Virus record (IMG/VR): IMGVR_UViG_3300046318_000260
Coordinates: 1 to 64,000 of that record
Direction: 5' to 3' (one strand)
DNA: 64,000 bases
Origin: a virus
Shown here: one piece after another, positions 24,587 to 34,000 of the stretch
Position numbering within the stretch: position 1 is the stretch's first letter
Layout: the number at the start of each line of letters is the position of its first letter
Notes under the pieces: generated by a model
The model's database searches: none
What the model was told of the DNA's origin: nothing
What the model saw: the letters and a program-made list of their open reading frames with translations, nothing else
Program-made: the position numbers and the translations under genes

Positions 24587-24746
24587 AAAACTATTGATTG
24601 ATGCTTACATGTCTGGAGCTGAATCAGTTTACTGTGGATGCTATGCTAGGCCTACAAAGACAGAAGCTAGAGATTGGTATGACCAAGAATTTGGTGTAGA
24701 AGAAATACCGGAGTGTGAATGTTGTGATGATGATGATGATGAGTGA
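24567..24746 (+). CDS. small acidic Cys-containing protein (59 aa)
   Basis: ATG at 24567, inside the thioesterase gene, encodes 59 residues with YCGCY (22-26) and CECC (50-53), then a poly-Asp tail made by a GAT repeat. The Cys pairs suggest one zinc site. The tail GAT repeat is shared with the start of the next gene in another frame, where it reads as five consecutive ATG codons. Confidence 0.6.
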   Translation: MNKATLKKLLIDAYMSGAESVYCGCYARPTKTEARDWYDQEFGVEEIPECECCDDDDDE

Positions 24747-24993
24747 GACTCTTAAATGCTTTACATGTAAGGTTGAAAAACCTCTTGAAAAATATAAACC
24801 TAACAGAAGGAAGTATCAGACTAAAGCTTACAAAGGAGTGTGCATGGTTTGTAAAAAATGCAGTCTTCACAAAGCTCTTGTAGAACTACAGATTGTTAGG
24901 TATGACTATGAAGAAAATAAGTTTATTATCATCAACTTTAAAGATGCTAATGAAGTTATGGAATTTTTTAACCAAGAAGAAGGAGAATATTAA
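24739..24993 (+). CDS. small zinc-binding protein
   Basis: The 84-aa product has CFTC (7-10) and CMVCKKC (35-41), a zinc-ribbon-like quartet with a KPLEKYKPNRRKYQTKAYKG basic spacer, a common arrangement in small phage DNA-associated proteins. Five in-frame ATG codons occur in a row at 24727-24741, so the exact start is uncertain; I use the last. It ends the rightward block just before a strong terminator. Confidence 0.6.
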   Translation: MSETLKCFTCKVEKPLEKYKPNRRKYQTKAYKGVCMVCKKCSLHKALVELQIVRYDYEENKFIIINFKDANEVMEFFNQEEGEY

Positions 24994-24995
24994 TT

Positions 24996-25026
24996 AGGGG
25001 GACTGTAATGGTCCCCCTTTTTTTTT
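24996..25026 (+). terminator. rho-independent terminator at the convergence of the two blocks
   Basis: AGGGGGAC (24996-25003) pairs with GTCCCCCT (25011-25018) around a 7-base loop, followed by nine T residues (25018-25026). It ends the rightward block two bases before the leftward block's last stop codon. Confidence 0.88.
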
Positions 25027-25027
25027 C

Positions 25028-25165
25028 TTACCTACCTTGAGCTTTATAACTTTTCTTGTAGTTCTTTGAGCTCTTCATTTTTGAAGTCTTAGTTTTTGCA
25101 TGCACTCCTGGACGGGATACTTTGACTTTGCTGTAAGCTTTCAGTGGTGTTGTTGCCTTTGCCAT
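25028..25165 (-). CDS. small basic protein (45 aa), last gene of the virion block
   Basis: ATG at 25165 to TAA at 25028 encodes 45 residues with about 13 Lys/Arg (KVKVSRPGVHAKTKTSKMKS, then KNYKKSYKAQGR). Small Lys/Ser-rich proteins of this type are common next to structural genes in Bacteroidetes phages and may condense DNA or be packaged. The start is 17 bases after the stop of the 1951-aa gene. Confidence 0.65.
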   Translation of the reverse strand: MAKATTPLKAYSKVKVSRPGVHAKTKTSKMKSSKNYKKSYKAQGR

Positions 25166-25182
25166 TGTTTATTATTTATTGT

Positions 25183-28100
25183 TTAACCTTTAAGATTTGT
25201 GAAAATCTCATTCTTCTTAATTGCCCAGTAAGGACTTGCATTCTTACCAGATAAACCAAATATACTACCTAAATGATTCCAAAGTTTATATTTACCTTCT
25301 TCTTGCCATGAGTATGGACCAACTTCTTGTTTATAAATAGCTTTGTCACTACCTGTGATCATGTATCCTAAGTCTTTAAAGATTTTAAGATAAAGATCTA
25401 ATGTAGGACCCATTACAATGTTACTAGTCTTAGTAAAGTCTAACCACTCACCTACTCCTAATGGAGTCATAGTACTGTTTTCTTTTTGTACCATCATTAC
25501 TTGATAAAGCATATGATTAGCTACCCAACCTGCATAACCATATTTTGCTTCTCTTTCTTTAAGTTTTTGGAATCTATCTTCATCATCCCCAGAAAAGCCA
25601 AACAAAAATATAATTGCCATAGTTGATAATGCAAGTAACATACCTTCTGTAACTATTTCATAAAATGCAGATTTTTCATCTTGAGTCATAATAGGCCAGT
25701 AGTTTCTACCGTCTCTTATAAGCTTCACTCCATTTTGTAAGAATGTAACATACTTACCTCTAGTAGCCTCATCTAAATCCCAATCCCATACTTTACCTCC
25801 AAAGTTATCTCTAGAAGTATCCATCTGGAATCTTGATAAGAACATACCTGTACCAAACTTTCTAGAGAATGAAGCTACATCATATAACAAGTACTTCTCT
25901 GCAGTTGGTGATTCAATTGCTGCTACTGTACCGTTCAATTTTTTGTTAGCACTAGCCATTCTAAGTTTCATCATATTGAACTTAGTATTTCTAGATATAA
26001 TCAAAGACTGTCCTTCTTTAATATCAGCTCCTTCTTCTAGTTTGTTTTTCTTTAACAACTCTTCAGAAGTCATGTTATATTTCTTAGCAATTGATTCAAT
26101 AGTTTCTCCTGCTTGTACAATATAATCAGTATAGTTCATTCCCCATTCAGGATTGATACCATCTTTTAATTTAACAATACCATTGTCTCCAACTTCAAAT
26201 GCATCTATATATCTAATTGGTGTAACAGATCCATCCGGTTGAATTTGATCAACCATTTGCCAATCCATTAAACTAAAGCCTAATTCAAGGGCCCCTTGTA
26301 CTTCAGTAAGTTTTCTATCTGAGTACATCCAAGCACCATCAATTAAATTTTTGACAGCTGTATTTGTATGAGATCTGTTAGCATCTTTCTTAGTCTTACC
26401 TGGAGACATATCAAATGCATCCATTAACTGCATGTCCAAGCTTTTTACACCAGTAGTGTATGTACCAGAAGTAGCATACTCAAATGTTGCTTTAGTAGCT
26501 CTTATCTGACCTCTTGCCATTGAAGGAAAGCTAATGTGTTTTCCTCCTGCGGTATAGACAAGTTTCTGGAAAGTCATCCCGGCCTTATTCTTGATAGTTG
26601 ATACAGGGTTAACATTATAGAAAGCAAAGCTTGCCCCACCCATTAAACCTCTTGTAATTTTAGATACCGTAGGATTCTCTTGCTGATATTCACTTACATT
26701 TTCACCATGGAAAGTTCTATTGATAAAGTCTTGTGCTAACTGTAATCTTTTGTTAGTACTTCTTTTTAAGAATACAGCTGTTTTATCCTGAGCTCTTGAT
26801 AATTTACTACTTGCTCTATCCAATCTATCTAGTGCATTATCTGGATCACCAAGTACACCAAGAAGAGCATTAGCTGAAGGAAGGGCATCAATTAAAACTT
26901 TCTGCATATCCAAGGAACTTAAATAATTCAACTCAGATGTAATTACATCTTGTGACACCGCACTAAGTGGCATTTTATATAGACCGTTTACTGGAACTTT
27001 TGGTAATGGTTTACCTTGAAGATCTGTTGGTACATATAAGAAAGCCGGATCAAAGTTAGCTTCTCCTCTTGCAGCATCATCAGCTGCTCTTGTAACAGAT
27101 GCTTTTAATGCTTCTTTTAATGAATTGCCTTTATCTTTAGCATCCTGTGCTAATTTTCCAGACTGTCCATACTCAAGATTAGTGCTTATTCTAAATCTTG
27201 GGAAATCTAAATACATCCTTGATGAATACGGAGACTCTTCTTGAACTTTAAGTCTTTGTTTTTTCATCTTCTCAAGTAACTGATACTCAGGAGTATTTGC
27301 TTTTTGCATATCAAGAAATCTCTGATTCATGTATCTTGCATCAATAGCACCTGAACTATCTCCTGGAATATATTCTTTAGGTAAGAAGTTTCCACGGTTA
27401 TCAATATGTTTACCAACTTCAAGTTCTACTTTACCAGTCTTTGGATTGTATCCAGTTTTATACTTGTCTTTGATTTTAGTATATGAATACTTAGCAATAG
27501 GCACACCATCAAAAGTAATTTCCTTACCTGTAATAGGATCAGTTATTGTTGTTTTCTTAAAGTATTTTGGATTAGCCGGTTTAGATACTGTCCAAGCTTT
27601 TGTTCTGAAGAATCTTGTTTCATACATACCAAGCTCAGGACTAAACACATTTTTCTCATAGTGATTTCTATCAAACCACTCAGAGAATCTTGGATTATCA
27701 GCTCTAGCTTTAAGTACTTTTTCTGAATTGATCCATTCATCTGCAGTTTCCATTGTGATTGGTTCAATCTCAAGATCTTCCAATGCAGTATTAAATGAAC
27801 TAACATAATAGTCAGTAGCTACATTATCTGTAAGCTCAGCTAATTTTTTAAACTTGCTTCTTAGATAAACAACTTCTTGCTCTGATAAACCAAATGCTGT
27901 TTTATTAGCTACAAGTGATTGATACTCAGCTTTTTGATCAGCTGTCATTTGCGCAGCTTTACCCGCACCAATTACTTTTTCTTCATAGTACCTTAGCTTG
28001 TAAGCTTCATCTTTAGACAAACCAGTCTTTCTATCAAACTCATCATTTAACTTTACTATCTCTTCTTCTATTTCTTTCAATTTTTTAAGAGACTCAATAC

Positions 28101-31038
28101 CAAGTTCAGTACCATTAGGTTCACCGTCTTTATCAGTTACTCTATTAGTAATATTGTATCTTTGTTCATAAAGACTAGCTAGTTTTTTAGATATCTCAGC
28201 TCCTTTTGCTTTTTCATTAATAGCATTGATCTCTGTAAGAATCTCATTTTTCTCCTGATAGTATTCATCTGTATAAGCAATTCTGGTATTTTTTTCCATG
28301 AATTTCTTAATTTCAGCTGTATATCTATCTGGTGTAGCATCTGCTGTGATACCTAAACTTGCAAGCTCATTATTTATAAAGTGCTCAAAGTCTTTTTGGA
28401 ACCTCACTGTGTTTGGAACAGACTCATTAAACTTTCTAGACTCTTGTCTATAGTATCTTCTTACAAGAACTTTTTGTAATTCAACTCCTTGTTTGTAGTT
28501 ACCATTATTATCATAAAGGTTATATAAGTTGTTGTATTTAACCTTAGCTTCCGCAGAAGGTGTGAATTCCAACAAGTCATCTAACGTAGTAAACTCATTA
28601 GAATTAGAGTAAGTAGCAAGATCATCCATTGCTGCTTTTCTTTCATTGTAAGCTTCTAATGAAACTTCTGCTGATATAGTAACTGTTTTTTTAGTAGTAG
28701 GATCATATACATTGTTGTCTTGAAGCCAGATATCCTGAACTTTATAAACTTCATCAGTATACTTTCTTACTTTAAAGTCTTTCTCAAAATCTCTGACAGC
28801 TTGCATAGCAGCTTTAATTGCATCTTTATCTCCACTAAGCTTAGCTTTTTTAAGAGCCCCTTTTAATTTAGCTTCATCAAGTTCCCAATTCTGAAACTTA
28901 TCTAAATAAGCATAAGCCTCGTATTCTTCAACATCACCTTGTTCATTGATAACACCTTTCTTATCAACAAACAATACTTTATCTGCTAAATCTGTAGTTT
29001 TGTTTGGATTCCAACCAATAGCATCTAGATAAGGTCTAAGACTTTCAACATATAACATATTCTCTTGTTGTGTTTTTACTTCAGCATCTGAGATTTTATT
29101 TCTCATGTACTTAACAAAAGCACCAAACATATCATTTACATTACCTAAAGGGTTAAGCATTGCCCCTCCAACACCAATATCTTTTACATGACCTCTTAAG
29201 TATTCATCAACAGCTTGTTCTGTTATTTTATTACTATTGTATTCTTTAATAGCTTCTAAAATATACTTTTCTTTTGGAGATTTTCTTGGTAACTTAAAGT
29301 CAGCAGCAGATATACTTCTTACTTGATCTACATCTAGTTTGTCAAAAAGATCTTGTTTAAAGTCTTCTATCTCTGCCTCAGTAAAACCATCTACAGTTAA
29401 TATCTGGTCAATTCTTTCAGAAAGAGATGCTTTTACATTTTCTTGCATGCTAGCTCCACTTGCAACAAGTAAATCTTTAGCATACTCAAATGTCATATCT
29501 TTAGCTGCTTCAGAATTATTTTCCATCTGCAGTTTTATACTCTGAATTTTTTTTATTAATTCATTAGATGGATCTAAACCAAGTTCTCTAGTAACATCTC
29601 TTAAGAACTGTATTTCTCTTTCCATGAATTGTTTAAAGTACTGTATCTTTTGATTTCCTTCTTCAGTCAAGTACTCTTTGGAACTTCTTATGTCTTTTAA
29701 AACATTCTTGATTTTATCAGCAAATAGATTCAACTCAGTTAAACTATTAATAAAAGATAAGGCTCTTGCATTCAAATCAGCTTCATCTTTTATTAAAGCA
29801 TCAACTAAATCTTTTAACTCTTCATCAGTAATATCTTTATCTGTCTTGTAGCCATTTACATATTCTCTTATGTTACGGATACTTTCCTCAGCATCTTTAC
29901 CCAAGGTCTCTTTAAGCTTCTTTGGTGAGTTTCTTAATTCTTCCAACTGGAAAGACATCTCAGTATGAAACTTATTGATAGTATTAAGTACTTTCTTAGG
30001 GGCTACTGTTTTAAGTTCTTCAAGATACTGATCTGTATCCTTCTTGAACTCAGCAAAGAGACTTGTCTGATAATTAAGATCTTCAATAACAAAGTCTTCA
30101 TTAACCATCATGTTGACTAATTCATCTCTGGTTGTTGTTGCACTCAAGTTCTTAAGGTTAACTTTCTTTGTCAGAGCTTGAATAACTTTCTTAAGTGCAA
30201 ACATTAAGTTCTGCATGAACTTATCAAATAAACTATCTGAAGCTTTGATATTATCCAACTTCAACTCAGCATCTAACTCTATAGCAGTTACAATAGCTTC
30301 TTCCTTAAATCTTTCAGTATCAATTTCTAACTCTGGATACTTAGTTTGTACTCTTGCTAAAGCTTCTTGTCCTGTGACAGAGGCTGATAGTTGTGAGTAT
30401 AAGTTGTCAAATAACTTTTTGTTCTGGAATGATATAGCTTTTACCAATGGGTGTGCAAACTCATGTACTACTGCGTTAGAGTTAAAGTTGCCCTGCACAA
30501 AGTAAACCTGATTTCCATAAAAGAATGCGGCTGTGCCCGGTGAATATGGTGTTGGACTTAACTGTAATAACAATGCAGCATCTGCAGGAGTAATGATCTG
30601 GTAGTCAATACCAAAAGCTTTTCTGTACTTCTCTCCTAACTTAACTGCTATATCATAGTCTCTTGCTCCTTGAAATTGTTTCTCAAGAAACTCTTCATCT
30701 TTTTCAGCATTATCAAATAGATAATCATCACCATAAGGTACTCCAGCTCTCTCAGCATCTTCTTCTTGAATAGCTCTAGCTTCTCTTTCAGCTTTTTCTG
30801 CCTCAGCAATCTCAAGTTCTAACTCACTAGCATAGTACTTGTCAATTAATGCTTTAGGTACATACACAGTAACATCTAATGTGTCACCTACAATTAGTCT
30901 AGCAACCTCATCACCATATGTTCTGTTAACAGATTTGATCAAGTTTTGGGCATTCTGTAGTGACATACCCATAGCTGGACTAGCAGCATTATATATTTGT
31001 TCATTTAAGAACTCTTCTATTTTGATTACACAAGGCAT
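25183..31038 (-). CDS. giant virion protein with zincin, LysM and membrane segment (probable ejected cargo)
   Basis: The 1951-aa product has a zincin motif VVHEFAH (H192-E193-x-x-H196) near the N-terminus, then a very long helical, charged region. A LysM-like module lies near 1636-1685 (YIVQAGETIESIAKKYN, then KEGQSLIIS), and one hydrophobic segment at 1800-1816 (MLLALSTMAIIFLFGF) precedes an acidic GDDED. LysM binds peptidoglycan, so the chain probably acts at the cell wall during DNA ejection. crAss-like phages package such cargo proteins in the head and expel them with DNA. It has its own promoter-like motif and lies after the RNA polymerase gene. Confidence 0.7.
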   Translation of the reverse strand: MPCVIKIEEFLNEQIYNAASPAMGMSLQNAQNLIKSVNRTYGDEVARLIVGDTLDVTVYVPKALIDKYYASELELEIAEAEKAEREARAIQEEDAERAGVPYGDDYLFDNAEKDEEFLEKQFQGARDYDIAVKLGEKYRKAFGIDYQIITPADAALLLQLSPTPYSPGTAAFFYGNQVYFVQGNFNSNAVVHEFAHPLVKAISFQNKKLFDNLYSQLSASVTGQEALARVQTKYPELEIDTERFKEEAIVTAIELDAELKLDNIKASDSLFDKFMQNLMFALKKVIQALTKKVNLKNLSATTTRDELVNMMVNEDFVIEDLNYQTSLFAEFKKDTDQYLEELKTVAPKKVLNTINKFHTEMSFQLEELRNSPKKLKETLGKDAEESIRNIREYVNGYKTDKDITDEELKDLVDALIKDEADLNARALSFINSLTELNLFADKIKNVLKDIRSSKEYLTEEGNQKIQYFKQFMEREIQFLRDVTRELGLDPSNELIKKIQSIKLQMENNSEAAKDMTFEYAKDLLVASGASMQENVKASLSERIDQILTVDGFTEAEIEDFKQDLFDKLDVDQVRSISAADFKLPRKSPKEKYILEAIKEYNSNKITEQAVDEYLRGHVKDIGVGGAMLNPLGNVNDMFGAFVKYMRNKISDAEVKTQQENMLYVESLRPYLDAIGWNPNKTTDLADKVLFVDKKGVINEQGDVEEYEAYAYLDKFQNWELDEAKLKGALKKAKLSGDKDAIKAAMQAVRDFEKDFKVRKYTDEVYKVQDIWLQDNNVYDPTTKKTVTISAEVSLEAYNERKAAMDDLATYSNSNEFTTLDDLLEFTPSAEAKVKYNNLYNLYDNNGNYKQGVELQKVLVRRYYRQESRKFNESVPNTVRFQKDFEHFINNELASLGITADATPDRYTAEIKKFMEKNTRIAYTDEYYQEKNEILTEINAINEKAKGAEISKKLASLYEQRYNITNRVTDKDGEPNGTELGIESLKKLKEIEEEIVKLNDEFDRKTGLSKDEAYKLRYYEEKVIGAGKAAQMTADQKAEYQSLVANKTAFGLSEQEVVYLRSKFKKLAELTDNVATDYYVSSFNTALEDLEIEPITMETADEWINSEKVLKARADNPRFSEWFDRNHYEKNVFSPELGMYETRFFRTKAWTVSKPANPKYFKKTTITDPITGKEITFDGVPIAKYSYTKIKDKYKTGYNPKTGKVELEVGKHIDNRGNFLPKEYIPGDSSGAIDARYMNQRFLDMQKANTPEYQLLEKMKKQRLKVQEESPYSSRMYLDFPRFRISTNLEYGQSGKLAQDAKDKGNSLKEALKASVTRAADDAARGEANFDPAFLYVPTDLQGKPLPKVPVNGLYKMPLSAVSQDVITSELNYLSSLDMQKVLIDALPSANALLGVLGDPDNALDRLDRASSKLSRAQDKTAVFLKRSTNKRLQLAQDFINRTFHGENVSEYQQENPTVSKITRGLMGGASFAFYNVNPVSTIKNKAGMTFQKLVYTAGGKHISFPSMARGQIRATKATFEYATSGTYTTGVKSLDMQLMDAFDMSPGKTKKDANRSHTNTAVKNLIDGAWMYSDRKLTEVQGALELGFSLMDWQMVDQIQPDGSVTPIRYIDAFEVGDNGIVKLKDGINPEWGMNYTDYIVQAGETIESIAKKYNMTSEELLKKNKLEEGADIKEGQSLIISRNTKFNMMKLRMASANKKLNGTVAAIESPTAEKYLLYDVASFSRKFGTGMFLSRFQMDTSRDNFGGKVWDWDLDEATRGKYVTFLQNGVKLIRDGRNYWPIMTQDEKSAFYEIVTEGMLLALSTMAIIFLFGFSGDDEDRFQKLKEREAKYGYAGWVANHMLYQVMMVQKENSTMTPLGVGEWLDFTKTSNIVMGPTLDLYLKIFKDLGYMITGSDKAIYKQEVGPYSWQEEGKYKLWNHLGSIFGLSGKNASPYWAIKKNEIFTNLKG

Positions 31039-31045
31039 AATATTA

Positions 31046-31071
31046 TCTATATTTTAAATATACTAAATTTT
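31046..31071 (-). promoter_or_regulatory. late promoter-like motif before the 1951-aa gene
   Basis: Read leftward, AAAATTTAG then TATATTTA (31062-31055) and AAATATAGA, 16 bases before the ATG at 31038. The same arrangement occurs before two other virion genes (49236-49210 and 55460-55438). It overlaps the stop of the RNA polymerase gene. Confidence 0.6.
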
Positions 31072-34000
31072 ATTGACAATCAGATGATGATCTTGGTATA
31101 CCAGGTAAGCCCTCTGGAGCATTTACATCTGTGATTTTACCTGTTATGGTTTCATCACTTTCTGGTTTAACTTCTGTTTCAATTACTTGTTCTTCAGCAG
31201 TATCTGCTTCTTCAACAGATTGAACACCCAATCTTTCTAACAATGCTCCAGCTTCTTCTTCAGAGATTGTATCCTCTACCGGAGCAGAGGCAACTGGTGA
31301 ATTATAAGTTTTAACTGATACCACAAAATCTTTGAAGTTTTTGTTTTTTGGATCCATAAGCTTTTCATAGACAGTGTCAAGACTAGCATTATTTAACTGA
31401 TTCTTCATAAATATTTCTGAAGCAGATTGCATTACTCCAACAAATCCTTCATAAGGTAAAGCTTTGTTAAAACCATATTTGCTGTAACCAATACCATGTT
31501 GATAGATAGCTACTAGTGGTAACATGCTAAACAACTTGCTAATTCTCTTATTGTCTTCTGGGTCAGATACTTTCTTAACAGTTTCATCAGCTAAGTCTTT
31601 CAAGTTCTGGTGATAAATCTCAGCTATCTCAGCATCCTTTAACGCAGCAGTATCATTCAATGAAAGAACTTCCTCTCCAGTTGCAATCTTAGGTTTAGTA
31701 AACTGTGTAAGAATACTATACTTTCTTGACAAAGATGGATAGTCTTCAATCATATTCAAGACTAAGTCTGTGTATGACTGACCATCAAGATCCATAAGAG
31801 CCTTTCTATTGAATGCATTAATCAAAGCTCTTTGATTTAAGTATGCTTCATAAGCTTGTTTCTCATCTTTAATCAACTCTTTTAATCTGATGTAGTCTTT
31901 GTTGTTTTGAACAGACTCTAAAGGATACATGTCCCTCTGGCGTTCTCTTTCAAACACATACTTAAAGTATGTAGACTCATTAGGGAAAAGTCCTTCTACG
32001 GTACCAAAACCTCTCAAACCATTTTGACTATATGCTAATGGACTTGTGTTACCTCTTAAGTACATTTTTCCATTGTACTCATTAGCCAATTTGTTCTTGT
32101 CTACATATAGAGTTCCCTCAATAATCTCAGCACCATTTTTAATACCAGCCTTTTCAACTATAGGCATCTCTTTATAACTTTCCGGCATTGAGGTTATGTT
32201 ACCTTTTTCATCAATAAGATTAGTCATATAGTTTTGGAAGATGTATGTAGGTACAGCATTTTTAAATGAAGTAATAAACTTTCTAACACCATCTTGACCT
32301 GGGCCAAACACTCTTACAATATCTGAGCTTTTTGTTTGTGCCTTATCAAGGATGTAATTAGTTACAGTGTCATTATTTCTTAATGGGAATACTGGTACAA
32401 TCAAATCACCAATAAGCTTGTTGTCAAAGAATGTACCTAGAATTGAATCTTGCATAGCTTCAACTGTACCTTTCTCTAAACTAGACAAAGCTTTAGCATC
32501 TTCTACATTCAAGTTTCTTCTTAGTATCTCTTGAAGAGTCTTAGATGTTTTAGTATCTGGATTAGATAAAAACTTCAATGATGTAAATCCACGGCTAGCT
32601 TTTTCTAACTCAATAAAGTGTAAGAACATAGCAATAGCATGATCTTTTAACTCAGGTGCATTTGGATTATTAACAAGTTTTCTCATAAGAGCAATATCAA
32701 ACTCTTTATCATTGTTTAATATGCCTGACTTAGATGTAGCTAACGTAACTGCATCATAGTACTTTTTATTACTCACTTTGTTTTTGCCCTTGTCATCACC
32801 AAATTTTTCTAATGCATTAACTGCAGCTTGATACTTAACTAAAGTATTTTCAAAATCTTCTTCAACAGTCCCTGTAACTTTAGCATAAGCACTCTTAAGC
32901 ATGCGTTGTTGTTTTGCATACTCTCTAACAATTGGGTTAGATACAAACAAGATAGCATGTTCTTTTGGTACACCTGCTTTCAACAAGAATGTAATCATAG
33001 GAGTAATCTCATAATTACCTTGAATAAAGAATATCCATGCATCTTTCTCAACATCCACAGCACCATTCATCATTTGTGAGAATAATTCCGCTATGTTGTC
33101 AAGTCCATCTGCAGTATCAGTACCAGAAAGAGAAACTCTTCCATCTTTAGTTTTGTTGTGAGGCAACATTAATCTTACTTGATAATCTTTTTTACCTTCA
33201 ACATTTCTCTTTAAGTTTGGACTGTACTGTACATTTTTATATGTAGATGGTAATGAAGCTCCTATAGAATTCATTACTGGGTGTAATGAGTTTTCCACAG
33301 CAATCATTCCAAGTACTTTTTTACCAATCATATTAACCTCATGTTTATGTAGGTTATATGCTGCTTCTAAAGTTCTTGTTGGGCTAATTACTTTGTTACC
33401 TTTCTTACCTAATCTATCAGATTCTTTATGCATGTTCTGGAATCTGTTGTAGTCAATTACATTGTCCTGGATTTTATCAGCAATGTCATCTTTCAATAAG
33501 TATGTATCATTTGGTTTTACCAATGCTGCATAATTATCATTAAGCTCAAGGATACCTCTGATTGAACTTATAAGTTCATTTTCCAATGCAGCTTTTTGGT
33601 TCTTGATTAAACCAGCAGCTACTTTTGGATCTTCAGCATTTCTTACTTTCTTAAGAACATCTTCATTAGATAAACCAGTCTCTACAAACTCACCATTACT
33701 ATCAAGTGTAGGCATGAATGTAGTCAACTTATCAACGTCAAAGTCAGCTCCTGATTTAGCAACAATCTCAGTTGGAGGAATAATAATATTACCTGCAGCC
33801 GGATCTAAGAACTCATACACTTCCATAAACTCCATAGAGTTAAGACCCTGCACTGGAATCCTCACAGCTGATAACGTAACAGCTTTTCTGTTATTACCAA
33901 TGTTCAACCAGTCTTCACTCTTAATCATATCATTCAATCTAGCTCTTGTACCAATTGGTTGACCATCTAAGTGTTTAACTTTAAGCAACTTAGAGAAATC

